Shown here: piece by piece, positions 31,125 through 40,640 of the stretch | Numbering within the stretch: position 1 is the stretch's first letter | Layout: every line of letters starts with the position of its first letter | Assembly: GCA_018261895.1 (NCBI GenBank) | Contig: JAGTRT010000022.1 | Location: 26,821 to 90,820, forward strand | Direction of reading: 5' to 3' | DNA length: 64,000 nt | From: Pseudomonadota bacterium | GTDB lineage: Bacteria > Pseudomonadota > Gammaproteobacteria > Burkholderiales > Rhodocyclaceae | Notes under the pieces: model-generated | What the model saw: only the letters and a program-made list of their open reading frames with translations | What the model was told of the DNA's origin: nothing | The model's database searches: none | Translations under genes and position numbers: made by a program

Positions 31125-34100
31125 GCGCCCGTCCCTCCAATACGCTCCGTGAGATCATGACCCGAAACGTGCGCAGCCTGCCGACGGATGCGACGCTCTT
31201 CGATGCTGCCCAGTTGATGTCACGAGAGCATATTTCCAGCCTGGTCGTCATGGGCGATGGAGAAGTACAGGGCATCATCACCGAAAGCAACATCCTGCGG
31301 ACCCTGCACGAACACCAGTCGGGCGAGGTGCAACTGCATGCCATCATGTCGCGTCCGGTCATTACGGCGCCAGCCGAACTCGACCTGACCAGCGCCCGGC
31401 AACTCGTCGAGGACAACGGGATACGTCACCTCATTGTCACGGAAGACGACGGCACCCTCTGCGGCATTGTCAGCGAAACCGATTTCCGCCTCCATCTGGG
31501 CACGGATGCCTTTCGCCATTTGCGGACGCTGGATGGCGTCATGGACCGCAACATCCCGCAACTGCCCCCCGATGCAACGCTGGGTGAGGCGCTGGCCAGC
31601 ATGGTCAGACACTCGTCGGACTACCTGATCGTTTCCGAAGGCGACCATGCGCTCGGCATCATCACCGAACGCGACATCCCGCGTCTGATCACGGCTTACC
31701 AGGAGCCGCATCGCGCCAGCCTGCGCGAGACGATGAGCGCCCCCTTGCGCAGCATCCATGTCTCCGCCTCGGTCAGCACGGCGCTGGAAACGATGAATGT
31801 ATTTCATCTCCGGCACATGGTTGTCCTTTCGCCCGACGACAGCATCATTGGCGTCATCAGCCAGCACCGCCTGTTTGAGCAGTTGGCACTGGACCGCCTC
31901 GAATCCGCCTTGCTGCACGCCCAGAAGGAACGCGAACGCCTGCGCCTCGAGACGCACCTGCGCCTGGCGCTGGACGGCGCTGCTGCGGGCAGTTGGGAAT
32001 ACAGCCACCGGACCGGCTGCCTGATCGCCAGCGATGGCTTGCTGACGATACTGGGGCTGACGCGGGAGAACGCCCCCGAAACAAAAATGGCGTGGATGAA
32101 CCTGATCCACCCCGATGATCGTCACCTGCTGAGCAAGCCGGCAAACAACGACAAGGACCACAAGGGTCACTCCCGGGTCGTCGAATACCGGATCATGCAT
32201 TGCGACGGCAACTGGCGCTGGGTGGAAGACCGCAGCTGCATCGTCGAACGCAATGCCGACGGCAGCCCCAGCGTCACCGCCGGTGTCGTCAATGACATTA
32301 CCGAGCGCCAGCATACCCGCCAGCAGATCACCCGCCAGAATCGCGCCTTGCGCATGATGAGCGGCGTTTCCCAGGCACTGGTTCGCCACGACGACAAGCA
32401 GCGGATGCTGGCCGACGTTTGCTCGGTCCTCGGCGAGATCGGTGGCTACTTCATGGCCTGGATCGGCGAGATCGTTGACGGCGAAAAACTCGTCCTGGCG
32501 CCCATGGCCAGTGCCAACGCCGGCAGCACTGAGCCCTCATTGGCGGATTTGTTCGGCAACGATGTCTCGGCTTTTCAGGCACTCGGGCAACGCGCGATAC
32601 GCAGTGGCGAACCGGCTATCGCCGTCGATGTCGAGAAGGATCCCTCCTTCAAGGCATGGCGAGCGACGGCTCAGGCCCAGGGAATTCGTTCGGCCATTTC
32701 GCTGCCGCTCTACGTCGACGGCAAGATCATTGGCGTCCTGAATCTCTACGCGACGACGGCCGACTGCTTCGACCAGGAAGAGGTGGCACTGCTTTCCAGC
32801 GTCTCAGGCGAGCTCAGCCTGGGTCTGGGCATGCAAAGCTCCAGACAGACCCTGGCGCAGAGCGAGGCGATGCTCCTGCAGGCCCAGCGCCTGGCCCGGC
32901 TTGGCCACTTTACCTTCGATACCGCCAGCGACAAATTGACCGGCTCGCCGACGCATAACGAAATATTTGGCATCCCCGAAAATGAACGCCTCGATACCGA
33001 AGGCTGGCGTCAACTGATCCACCCCGACGACCGCGAGCGGATGAGCAATTACTCGCGCGACCATGTATTTCGGGGCGGCCAGCCTTTCGACAACGAATAC
33101 CGGCTGGTTCGCCGCAGCGATGGCGAAGAGCGCTGGGTACATACCGTCGGACACCTTGTCTATGGCAGCGATGGCCGGGTCAGCCGCCTCTTCGGCACCA
33201 GCCAGGACATCACCGAGCGCAAGCAATTCGAGCAGCGCCTTAGCCAGAGCGAGGCCGAGCTCAAGGAAGCCCAGGCCGTCGCCCATCTCGGCAGCTGGAC
33301 GCTCGACATCGTCAATGACATCCTCAACTGGAGCGACGAGGTCCATCACATCTTCGGCCTCCCCTTCGATCATCAGCTGCGGCTGGCCGATTTCCTGGCC
33401 TGCATCCATCCTGACGATCGCGAACGGGTGCAGGCCGACTGGCAGGCTGCCCTGAAAGGGGCCAAGTACGACAGCGAGCATCGAATTTTCGTCGACCAAC
33501 AGGTTCGCTGGGTACGCGAGCGGGCCCACGTCCGTTACGACGATTCCGGAAAAGCCGTTTTTGCCGTCGGCACCGTGCAGGACGTTACCGAGCGCCACCT
33601 GGCGGAAGAGCAGTTGAGCAAGCTGTCGCTGGCCATCGAGCAGAGCCCGCACAGCATTGTGATTACCAATGCGAAGGCCGACATCGAATACGTCAACGAA
33701 GCCTTCGTGCTCAATACCGGGTACAGCCGCCATGAGGTCATTGGTTCCAATCCGCGCGTCCTGCATTCCGAGGAAACGCCGAAGGAAACCTTTGCCCAGA
33801 TGTGGAAGACCCTCGTTTCCGGGCAGACCTGGCGAGGCGAGTTCATCAATCGGCGCAAGGATGGCTCCACCTTCACTGAGTTCGCGATCATTTCGCCGGT
33901 TCGCCAGCTCGACGGTCAAGTCACGAATTACCTCGCCATCAAGGAAGACATTACCGAGAAGAAGCGGAACCAGTCGGAACTGGAAAACTATCGCCATCAT
34001 CTCGAAACCCTGGTGGCCGAACGGACCGAGCAGCTGATTTCGGCCAAGGAAGAAGCCGAATCGGCCAGCCGCGCCAAGAGCGCCTTCCTGGCCAACATCA

Positions 34101-35803
34101 GCCACGAGATCCGGACGCCGATGAACGCCATCATCGGCCTCACCCACATTGCCCAGCGCAGTGCCGGCAGCAGCGAGCAGCAGGAACGCCTGGGCAAGGT
34201 GGCGGAGGCGGCGCAACACCTCATGAGCATCATCAACGATGTGCTCGACATTTCGAAAATCGAAGCCGGCAAGCTGCAACTGGAAAGCACCGTCTTCTCG
34301 CTGGCCCATATCTGCGAAAGCACCTGCGAAATGGTCGCCGAGCGCGCCCATGCCAAGAATTTGCCGGTCAAATACCACCTCGATCCGAGCGTCCCCGCCA
34401 GCCTGTTCGGCGACCCCCTGCGGGTGCAGCAGATCCTGCTCAACTTCCTGTCAAACGCGATCAAATTCACCCATCGCGGCTCGATCGATGTCCGCATGAA
34501 ACTGCTCAGCCAGCGAGGCGGCAATGCCGTGATTCGTTGCGAAGTCAGCGACACCGGTATCGGCATCACGCCGGAGGCCATGACCAAGCTTTTCCTGCCG
34601 TTCGAGCAGGGCGACACCTCGACCACCCGCCGCTACGGTGGCACCGGCCTGGGGCTCGCGATCAGCCGCCGCCTGGCCGAAGCGATGAACGGTGAAATCG
34701 GCGTTGACAGCCAGATCGGCAAAGGCAGCACCTTCTGGTTCACGGCCCAGTTCGGCGTGACGAACGAGCGCGAAGCTTCGCCCGCGCCGGGTGCCGGCAA
34801 GGCCAGCACCTATCAGCGGGGTGCGCATGTGCTGGTTGCCGAAGACAATGCCATCAATGCCGAAGTGGCCAGCGAACTGCTGCAGACCGCCGGCTTCAAG
34901 GTCGACCTCGCCGAAAACGGTGCCCAGGCGCTCGAGCTCGCGCGTCGACGCCACTACGACCTCGTGCTCATGGACATGCAGATGCCGGTGATGGATGGTC
35001 TGGAGGCGACCCGCCAGATCCGCTCGCTGCCTGGCTGGAGCAAGATTCCGATTCTGGCCATGACGGCCAACGCCTTCGACGAGGACCGCGACGTCTGCCT
35101 GGCAGCCGGCATGAACGACCACGTCGCCAAGCCGGTCGCCCCGAACGTGCTCTACGAAGCCCTTGCCCGCTGGTTGCCGACCAAGGAACCGGCGCCGCCC
35201 GCGGTCGAAGTCAAAGTTGCCAGCGGTAATGAACTCGCCGGCATTTCCGGCCTGGACGCCCATTTCGGCCTGCAATCGGTACGCGGACGGATGGACAGCT
35301 ACCTCCGGCTGCTGAGCAAATTCTCGGAACACCATCAGGACGACTTTGTCGGCATCCGCAAGAACCTGGCGAACGGGAATACAGCAGAAGCCCGGCGCCT
35401 GGCCCATTCGCTCAAGGGCGTTTCGGCCACGCTCGGTGCGGTTCACATCAACAAGACCTCGATGGCCCTGGAAACGGCCATCAAGGAAGAGCGGACGATG
35501 GCCGAGATCGAGCCGCTGATCGTCGCGGCGGAAGAAGCCTACTCGTCCCTGTGCCGCGATCTGGCGGCCGTTTCGCAACCGCAGGAGTCGGCCGACGAAG
35601 GCGTCGATGCCGCCGCCACCGCGGCGCTCGTCGAAAAACTCCGGCGCGAATTGCAGCAGGGTGAAATGAGTGTGCAGGATCTCGTTCGCCAACACGCCCG
35701 CAGCCTGAGCAAGCACATCGGCGACAAGTACCGGGCCTTCGAGGAGTGCATCTTTGCCTTCGACTTCGAAGGTGCGCTGGCCATCCTCAACGACGGCAAC
35801 TGA
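31121..35803 (+). CDS. Giant hybrid histidine kinase (4 CBS, PAS/GAF array, HisKA-HATPase, REC, Hpt)
   Basis: The ATG at 31121 overlaps the previous stop (ATGA) and gives 1560 residues. Four CBS motifs occupy about residues 1-265 (for example [20 protein letters not shown] and [11 protein letters not shown]). A PAS, a GAF and three further PAS domains follow (about 290-950). The core has His995 ([16 protein letters not shown]), a receiver with Asp1285 ([13 protein letters not shown]) and an Hpt with His1429 ([13 protein letters not shown]). CBS domains commonly bind adenine nucleotides, so it may integrate energy state. The kinase-REC-Hpt half is a clear paralogue of the preceding gene. No membrane segment is seen. 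Confidence 0.92.
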   Translation: MSARPSNTLREIMTRNVRSLPTDATLFDAAQLMSREHISSLVVMGDGEVQGIITESNILRTLHEHQSGEVQLHAIMSRPVITAPAELDLTSARQLVEDNGIRHLIVTEDDGTLCGIVSETDFRLHLGTDAFRHLRTLDGVMDRNIPQLPPDATLGEALASMVRHSSDYLIVSEGDHALGIITERDIPRLITAYQEPHRASLRETMSAPLRSIHVSASVSTALETMNVFHLRHMVVLSPDDSIIGVISQHRLFEQLALDRLESALLHAQKERERLRLETHLRLALDGAAAGSWEYSHRTGCLIASDGLLTILGLTRENAPETKMAWMNLIHPDDRHLLSKPANNDKDHKGHSRVVEYRIMHCDGNWRWVEDRSCIVERNADGSPSVTAGVVNDITERQHTRQQITRQNRALRMMSGVSQALVRHDDKQRMLADVCSVLGEIGGYFMAWIGEIVDGEKLVLAPMASANAGSTEPSLADLFGNDVSAFQALGQRAIRSGEPAIAVDVEKDPSFKAWRATAQAQGIRSAISLPLYVDGKIIGVLNLYATTADCFDQEEVALLSSVSGELSLGLGMQSSRQTLAQSEAMLLQAQRLARLGHFTFDTASDKLTGSPTHNEIFGIPENERLDTEGWRQLIHPDDRERMSNYSRDHVFRGGQPFDNEYRLVRRSDGEERWVHTVGHLVYGSDGRVSRLFGTSQDITERKQFEQRLSQSEAELKEAQAVAHLGSWTLDIVNDILNWSDEVHHIFGLPFDHQLRLADFLACIHPDDRERVQADWQAALKGAKYDSEHRIFVDQQVRWVRERAHVRYDDSGKAVFAVGTVQDVTERHLAEEQLSKLSLAIEQSPHSIVITNAKADIEYVNEAFVLNTGYSRHEVIGSNPRVLHSEETPKETFAQMWKTLVSGQTWRGEFINRRKDGSTFTEFAIISPVRQLDGQVTNYLAIKEDITEKKRNQSELENYRHHLETLVAERTEQLISAKEEAESASRAKSAFLANISHEIRTPMNAIIGLTHIAQRSAGSSEQQERLGKVAEAAQHLMSIINDVLDISKIEAGKLQLESTVFSLAHICESTCEMVAERAHAKNLPVKYHLDPSVPASLFGDPLRVQQILLNFLSNAIKFTHRGSIDVRMKLLSQRGGNAVIRCEVSDTGIGITPEAMTKLFLPFEQGDTSTTRRYGGTGLGLAISRRLAEAMNGEIGVDSQIGKGSTFWFTAQFGVTNEREASPAPGAGKASTYQRGAHVLVAEDNAINAEVASELLQTAGFKVDLAENGAQALELARRRHYDLVLMDMQMPVMDGLEATRQIRSLPGWSKIPILAMTANAFDEDRDVCLAAGMNDHVAKPVAPNVLYEALARWLPTKEPAPPAVEVKVASGNELAGISGLDAHFGLQSVRGRMDSYLRLLSKFSEHHQDDFVGIRKNLANGNTAEARRLAHSLKGVSATLGAVHINKTSMALETAIKEERTMAEIEPLIVAAEEAYSSLCRDLAAVSQPQESADEGVDAAATAALVEKLRRELQQGEMSVQDLVRQHARSLSKHIGDKYRAFEECIFAFDFEGALAILNDGN

Positions 35804-35818
35804 GCTGGCGGGGACGGC

Positions 35819-38032
35819 CTAGCCCGCCTGCCCTTCCAGCCAGCGTGCGGCCCCCAGTCCGGCAGCGCGGCCGCTGGCGAAACAGGCGGTGAGCAGATAG
35901 CCGCCGGTCGGCGCCTCCCAGTCCAGCATCTCGCCGGCGCAAAAAACGCCGGGCATGCGGCGCAGCATCAGCGACTCGTCCACCGCCTCGAAGGTCACGC
36001 CGCCCGCCGTGCTGATCGCCTCGTCGATCGGCCGCGTCGCCGTCACCCGCAGCGGCAGGGCCTTGATGGCCGCCGCCAGGGCGCCCGGCGCATTCAAGCT
36101 TGCCGCCTCGCAGCATTCGCGCAGCAAGCCGGCCTTGACGCCCTCGATGCCGGCATGACGGCGCAGATGATTGGCCAGCGAATCGCGCCCGCGCGGCCGC
36201 GACAGGTCGGCGAGCAGGCGTTCGTGGCTGCGCCCGGGTGCCAGATCGAGGTGGAGGACGGCCGAACCGTCACGGGCCAGCGCATCGCGCAAAGGGGCCG
36301 ACACCGCGTAGATCAGGCCGCCCTCGACGCCGGTCGCCGAAATATTGAATTCGCCCTTTTTTTCCGGTTGACCGTCAAATCGGGCCGTAACCGCCTTGAC
36401 CGGAGCGCCGGCGAAACGCTCGCTGAAATACGGGCTCCACGCCACGTCGAAACCGCAATTGGCCGGCTTGAGCGGCGCCACGTCGATGCCGCGATCGGCC
36501 AGCATGGGCACCCAGGTGCCATCCGAACCGAGCTTGGCCCAGCTGCCGCCACCCAGCGCCAGAATGACCGCATCGGCGTGGACGACAATCTCGCCGGCGG
36601 GCGTTGCGAAGCGCAGGCTGCCGTCGGCCGCCCAGCCCAGCCAGCGGTGGCGCACATGAAAGCTCACGCCCTGCCCGCGCAGGCGGTGCAGCCAGGCGCG
36701 CAGGAGCGGTGCCGCCTTCATTTCGGAGGGAAAGACCCGGCCCGAGGTGCCGACGAAGGTATCGATGCCCAGCCCGTGGATCCATTCGCGCAGTTGCGTC
36801 GGGCCGAAGGCGTCGAGCAGCGGCGCGATCTGCGCCGAGCGCTCGCCGTAGCGCCCGATGAAATCGGGCAGCGGTTCGGCGTGCGTGATGTTCATGCCGC
36901 CCTTGCCGGCCATCAGGAACTTGCGGCCGACCGAGGGCATGGATTCGTAAATTTGAATAATTTTCCGGTTGACCGTCAAATCGCTGGTCGCCAGCATTTC
37001 AGCCGCCATGAGCCCGGCCGGACCGCCGCCGATGATGGCGACGCGCTGCATCACTTCTCTTTCGCGCCGGCTTCCGGACCATCCGGCGCCTTCGGATTCG
37101 AGCAGTTCCTCGGGAATCTCTTCCTCGTCAAGCGGAATGACCGTCACGGCGACATCCGGCTCGGTGCCGCCACCGCCCAGGATGATGCCGCGCAGCGGCG
37201 AGATGTCGGAAAAATCGCGACCGAAGGCCAGCGTGATGTGTTCGGTGTCCGGCAGGAGATCGTTGGTCGGGTCGAAATCCACCCAGTTGCCCATTTCACC
37301 CTGGCTGCCCGGGGCATAGACGGAGACCCAGGCGTGCGAAGCATCGGCACCGATCAGGCGCGGCTTGCCCGGAGGCGGCCGGGTCAGCAGATAGCCGCTG
37401 ACATAGCGCGCTGCCAGGCCGAGGGCGCGCAGGCAGGCGATCATCAGGTGGGCGAAGTCCTGGCAGACGCCGCGCTTTTTTTCGAGCACTTCGAGGACCG
37501 GCGTCGACACCGTGGTCGCCTCCGGGTCGAAGGTGAATTCGCGGAAAATCTTCGCCATCAGCGCCTGGGCGCCGACCAGCACCGGCGTCTCAGGCGGGAA
37601 GCAATCGGCGGCATACTGGGCCAGCTCGTGCTTGACGCGAACATGCGGGCTCTCGAAAAGGAAGCGCGTCGCGTCGAGGTCTTCCGCCAGCGGATCGGTC
37701 GAATCGTAGGCCAGGCGGTCACGGACCACCTCCCACGGCAACGATGCTTCGAGATCCGTTGGCAAATGGGGCATGACGGCAATGCTCATGACCGAGCGGA
37801 TGATCAGCTCGTCGTGCGGCGAGTGGAACGAGATCCAGGTCACCGGGTTGCCGAAGGCATCGCTGCCGTCGCGCCGCCAGGTAGGTTCCGGCTCGATATC
37901 GACGCGCTGCTCCTCGATCCGCTGCCAGTCGAGGACGCGGGGCGAGAAATGCAGTTGCTGCTGCGACAGGGAGACCGGACTGCCGTAGTCGTAGCGGGTT
38001 TCGTGCACAACGCGATAGCGGACGGGTTGCAT
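35819..38032 (-). CDS. Transglutaminase-like protein joined in frame to a YhiN/HI0933-type flavoprotein (possible frameshift fusion)
   Basis: As read, this is one 737-residue frame. Residues 1-315 are a transglutaminase-like protease-fold protein with an N-terminal bacterial transglutaminase domain and catalytic Cys190 (RGVCQDFAH), His233 (DASHAWVSVY) and Asp252 (WVDFDPTND). Residues 328-737, beginning at a normal ATG (MQRVAIIGGGPAGLMAAEML), are a complete FAD oxidoreductase (SVGRKFLMAGKGGMNITHAE, CAGEMLDWEAPTGGY). The first half belongs with the ATP-grasp gene 2 bp upstream. The second half contains two copies of the dispersed 38-bp element. The join is probably not ancestral (see the junction entry). 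Confidence 0.8.
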   Translation of the reverse strand: MQPVRYRVVHETRYDYGSPVSLSQQQLHFSPRVLDWQRIEEQRVDIEPEPTWRRDGSDAFGNPVTWISFHSPHDELIIRSVMSIAVMPHLPTDLEASLPWEVVRDRLAYDSTDPLAEDLDATRFLFESPHVRVKHELAQYAADCFPPETPVLVGAQALMAKIFREFTFDPEATTVSTPVLEVLEKKRGVCQDFAHLMIACLRALGLAARYVSGYLLTRPPPGKPRLIGADASHAWVSVYAPGSQGEMGNWVDFDPTNDLLPDTEHITLAFGRDFSDISPLRGIILGGGGTEPDVAVTVIPLDEEEIPEELLESEGAGWSGSRREREVMQRVAIIGGGPAGLMAAEMLATSDLTVNRKIIQIYESMPSVGRKFLMAGKGGMNITHAEPLPDFIGRYGERSAQIAPLLDAFGPTQLREWIHGLGIDTFVGTSGRVFPSEMKAAPLLRAWLHRLRGQGVSFHVRHRWLGWAADGSLRFATPAGEIVVHADAVILALGGGSWAKLGSDGTWVPMLADRGIDVAPLKPANCGFDVAWSPYFSERFAGAPVKAVTARFDGQPEKKGEFNISATGVEGGLIYAVSAPLRDALARDGSAVLHLDLAPGRSHERLLADLSRPRGRDSLANHLRRHAGIEGVKAGLLRECCEAASLNAPGALAAAIKALPLRVTATRPIDEAISTAGGVTFEAVDESLMLRRMPGVFCAGEMLDWEAPTGGYLLTACFASGRAAGLGAARWLEGQAG
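36341..36380 (+). repeat. Dispersed 38-bp element, copy 3 (inside flavoprotein)
   Basis: AATATTGAATTCGCCC precedes the core TTTTTTTCCGGTTGACCGTC and AAAT. The host gene is on the minus strand and reads it as DGQPEKKGEFNI, in a loop that is variable in the family. Confidence 0.8.
36949..36981 (+). repeat. Dispersed 38-bp element, copy 4 (inside flavoprotein)
   Basis: AAATTTGAATAA precedes the core TTTTCCGGTTGACCGTCAAAT. The host gene reads it as LTVNRKIIQI, a different reading frame from copy 3 in the same protein. Confidence 0.8.
37049..37100 (-). other. Probable ancestral gene boundary (TGATG) hidden by a one-base frame change
   Basis: The flavoprotein ATG (37051-37049) is overlapped by a TGA (37053-37051) in the next frame, the usual one-base coupling. 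If one G is removed from the GCCGGA stretch at about 37084-37089, the transglutaminase would end DGPEAGAKEK-stop, with codons of normal GC3. The current frame reads GWSGSRREREV, with rarer GGA and AGA codons. This suggests a one-base insertion or a sequencing error fused two genes. Confidence 0.6.
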
Positions 38033-38034
38033 GA

Positions 38035-40575
38035 TCAGACCGCCATGGTTTGCCGGCTGACATCGCCGACGTGCGTGAAATAGCGCATGCCCAGCGCTTC
38101 GGAAAGCCGGTTCGCTGCGCTATCGATATCCAGCAGCAGATCGGCGAGCGCCTCGCAGGCCGAATAATCGCGCGCACTGTCGAACTGGATGCCCTCCAGG
38201 CGGTACAGGTCGAAGGCTTGCAAGCGCGCCAGCACCGCCGCCAGGTCTTCGCCGAAATCGTCGCCCAGCTCGCGCCCCATGCGCTCCAGGTAATTGCCCA
38301 GCACATTGGCCTGGAAGACCACGCCGTGCGGGTTGCTCTCGTCGAAAACCAGCAGGTCGACGACGGGCAGCAGTTCCGGCTGGCGCGAGTAGCGCGAGCG
38401 GTAGGTAATGATCGAGTCGGACAATTCGAGCAGCCATTCGAGCGAGCCCTGGCTGCGGGCCGCGGGAATGCGCAGGAAATGCGCCAGCGTCAGGGACAGG
38501 AAGGAAAGCCGCTCGAGACGCCGGCCGACGAAGAGGAAACGCCAGCCGTCGTCGCGCGTCATGTTGTCCATGGCGAAACCGGTCAGCGACGACGAAACGC
38601 TGAGCACGCGATCGAGGAAGGCGATGGCCTCGGTCAGCGTCGGGTGCGCCTTGAGCGCCGCCTGCTGGTCGCGCTGCAGACGGTTGAGAGAGTGCCAGTG
38701 GTCGAGCGAAAGACGCTCGCGGACGTGCGTCGCCGACCACATCAGCGCCCGGATGTTGCGGGCCAGGCTGCCCGGCTGCTCGGGGTCGTAGATCGCCTCC
38801 AGCAACTCGTGCTCGCCGCCCTCCTTGGTCTCCCCGCGCGCCTTGGCTTCGGCCTCTTCCTCGCCCGGAGCCGGCAGCACGCCGAGGCGCCGGGCCAGTT
38901 CCATGGCGCCGATGACCAGATTGGTCTTCTGTCCGCCGCCGACGACCACCCGCGAGAGCGCGACGCGCAGCATGCGGGCGCTGTCGTCGAAGCGTTCGGA
39001 ATAGCGTCCGAGCCAGAACAGGTTCTCGACGACACGCGACGACAGGTTGGAGCCGGCCCGCACCAGATCGCGCACGCCGACCGACGGCTTGAGCATCGAG
39101 AACTGGCTGACCGGCCCGTTGGTCAGCACCCAGGCATCCTTCGAGGCGCCGCCGCGCTGCATCGAAATGATGCGCGCGCCGGCCGCTGTCGCCACCCGCG
39201 CCAGGCCACCCGGCATCACCGAATAGCCATCCGGCGTGGTAGCGGCATAGGCCCGCAGGCCGACCGGACGCGCCAGCAACCGCCGTTCGTGCGCCCGGCT
39301 CCAGGTCGGCGCCTGCGACAGGTTGACCATTTCCTGGGCCACGTAGGCATGCGGTCGCGCCTCGATCCGGCGCAACATCTCGGCCCGCCCCTCGCCCTTG
39401 AGTTCGGCGCCGAAAACCGGCTCCATCTGCTGGGTCGGATAGGCCGGCTTGATGACGAGGTCGTCGAAGTTTTCCTTGACGTAATCGAGCGCCGGCTTCT
39501 CGCCGCACCACCACGTTGCGACCGACGGCATGGCCAGCTTTTCGCCGAGCAGGTGGCGGCAGATGGCGGGCAGGAAGCCCATCAGTGCCCCGGAAGCGAG
39601 CAGGCCGCTGCCCAGCGCATTGGCGATGACGACACGCCCGGCGCGCGCCACGTTGAGCAGGCCGGGAATGCCAAGTGCCGATTCGCCACGCAGTTCGAGC
39701 GGATCGCAGTAGGCATCGTCCTGGCGACGCAGGATGACGTGCACGCGCTTGAGGCCGCGCAGGGTCTTGAGATAGACCGTTTCGCCGCGCACCGTGAGGT
39801 CTTGCCCCTCGACCAGCGGGAAGCCGAGGTAGCGCGCCAGGTAGGCGTGTTCGAAATAGGTTTCGTTGTACGGTCCGGGCGTGAGCAGGACCATGTGCGG
39901 CTGCTCGTCGCCCTCGACCGGGGCCAGCGCGGTCAGCCCGTCGAGCTGGTCGCGAAAGAAGTCGGCGACGTGCTGGACGCGCAGGTCGCGGAACATCTCC
40001 GGGAAGACGCGCGAAACGATGAGCCGGTTTTCCAGCGCATAACCAGCCCCCGACGGCGCCTGCGTGCGGTCGGCGATGACCCACCAGCGGCCGTTCGGCG
40101 AGCGCGCCAGATCGACGGCGTAGTGGTGCAGCCAGACCCCGCCCGGCGGCTTGACGCCGCGACAGGGCCACAGGTAGCCGTGCTGGCCAAAAACCAGCGC
40201 CGGCGGCAGCAGGCCCTTGGCGAGCAAGGTCTGCTCGCCGTAGAGGTCGGCCAGGATGGCGTTGAGCAGCGTGGCGCGCTGGGCCACCGCCGCCGACAAC
40301 TCGGCCCATTCGTCGGGCGGAATGATGAGCGGCAGCGGATCGAGCGCCCACGGCCGGTCTGCGCCGTTGGGATCGGCGTAGACGTTGTAGGTGACGCCGT
40401 TTTCCTGGATGCGCTGCTCGGAAAAATCGAGGCGGCGCCGCATTTCCTCCGGCGTCACCGCATCCAGGTGATCCAGAAACTGCCCCCAGTGCGGACGCAC
40501 GGAACCGTCCGCCGCAAGCATTTCATCGTAGCGGCGGGGACTGTGGGGGTAAATTGCGAGGAGGGTGCGAGCCAT
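38035..40575 (-). CDS. Circularly permuted ATP-grasp protein fused to an alpha-E domain (DUF404/DUF407 + DUF403)
   Basis: The 846-residue protein has an N-terminal circularly permuted ATP-grasp region (about 1-480: YDEMLAADGSVRPHW, YNETYFEHAYLARYLGFPLV, ANALGSGLLASGALMGFLP). A C-terminal alpha-E domain follows (about 500-846), starting at the typical LSSRVVENLFWLGRYSERFD. In many genomes these are two genes. Comparative genomics links them to transglutaminase-like proteins in a predicted peptide-ligation system; the product is unknown. It is 2 bp upstream of the transglutaminase part of the next gene. A terminator-like hairpin lies between it and the DUF2126 gene. Confidence 0.9.
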   Translation of the reverse strand: MARTLLAIYPHSPRRYDEMLAADGSVRPHWGQFLDHLDAVTPEEMRRRLDFSEQRIQENGVTYNVYADPNGADRPWALDPLPLIIPPDEWAELSAAVAQRATLLNAILADLYGEQTLLAKGLLPPALVFGQHGYLWPCRGVKPPGGVWLHHYAVDLARSPNGRWWVIADRTQAPSGAGYALENRLIVSRVFPEMFRDLRVQHVADFFRDQLDGLTALAPVEGDEQPHMVLLTPGPYNETYFEHAYLARYLGFPLVEGQDLTVRGETVYLKTLRGLKRVHVILRRQDDAYCDPLELRGESALGIPGLLNVARAGRVVIANALGSGLLASGALMGFLPAICRHLLGEKLAMPSVATWWCGEKPALDYVKENFDDLVIKPAYPTQQMEPVFGAELKGEGRAEMLRRIEARPHAYVAQEMVNLSQAPTWSRAHERRLLARPVGLRAYAATTPDGYSVMPGGLARVATAAGARIISMQRGGASKDAWVLTNGPVSQFSMLKPSVGVRDLVRAGSNLSSRVVENLFWLGRYSERFDDSARMLRVALSRVVVGGGQKTNLVIGAMELARRLGVLPAPGEEEAEAKARGETKEGGEHELLEAIYDPEQPGSLARNIRALMWSATHVRERLSLDHWHSLNRLQRDQQAALKAHPTLTEAIAFLDRVLSVSSSLTGFAMDNMTRDDGWRFLFVGRRLERLSFLSLTLAHFLRIPAARSQGSLEWLLELSDSIITYRSRYSRQPELLPVVDLLVFDESNPHGVVFQANVLGNYLERMGRELGDDFGEDLAAVLARLQAFDLYRLEGIQFDSARDYSACEALADLLLDIDSAANRLSEALGMRYFTHVGDVSRQTMAV

Positions 40576-40590
40576 TTATCTTTTTTCTAG

Positions 40591-40618
40591 AAAAAACAGG
40601 CCGTTTCCGGCCTGTTTC
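40591..40618 (-). terminator. Intrinsic terminator or attenuator between the DUF2126 and ATP-grasp genes
   Basis: On the minus strand AAACAGGCC-GGAAAC-GGCCTGTTTTTT is a stem followed by a T run. It lies 22 bp after the DUF2126 stop and 16 bp before the ATP-grasp start. It should reduce read-through inside what would otherwise be one operon. Confidence 0.8.
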
Positions 40619-40640
40619 CACGGTCAACCCGAATTTTTGT
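40618..40640 (-). repeat. Dispersed 38-bp element, degenerate copy 5
   Basis: The minus strand reads ACAAAAATTCGGGTTGACCGTGG. It keeps GGTTGACCGT but has lost most of the T run. It is adjacent to the terminator and overlaps the end of the DUF2126 gene. Confidence 0.5.

Noticed and set aside
38050..40590. Open frame of about 846 codons on the plus strand
   Set aside because: It mirrors the ATP-grasp/alpha-E gene and has no recognisable domain or ribosome site.
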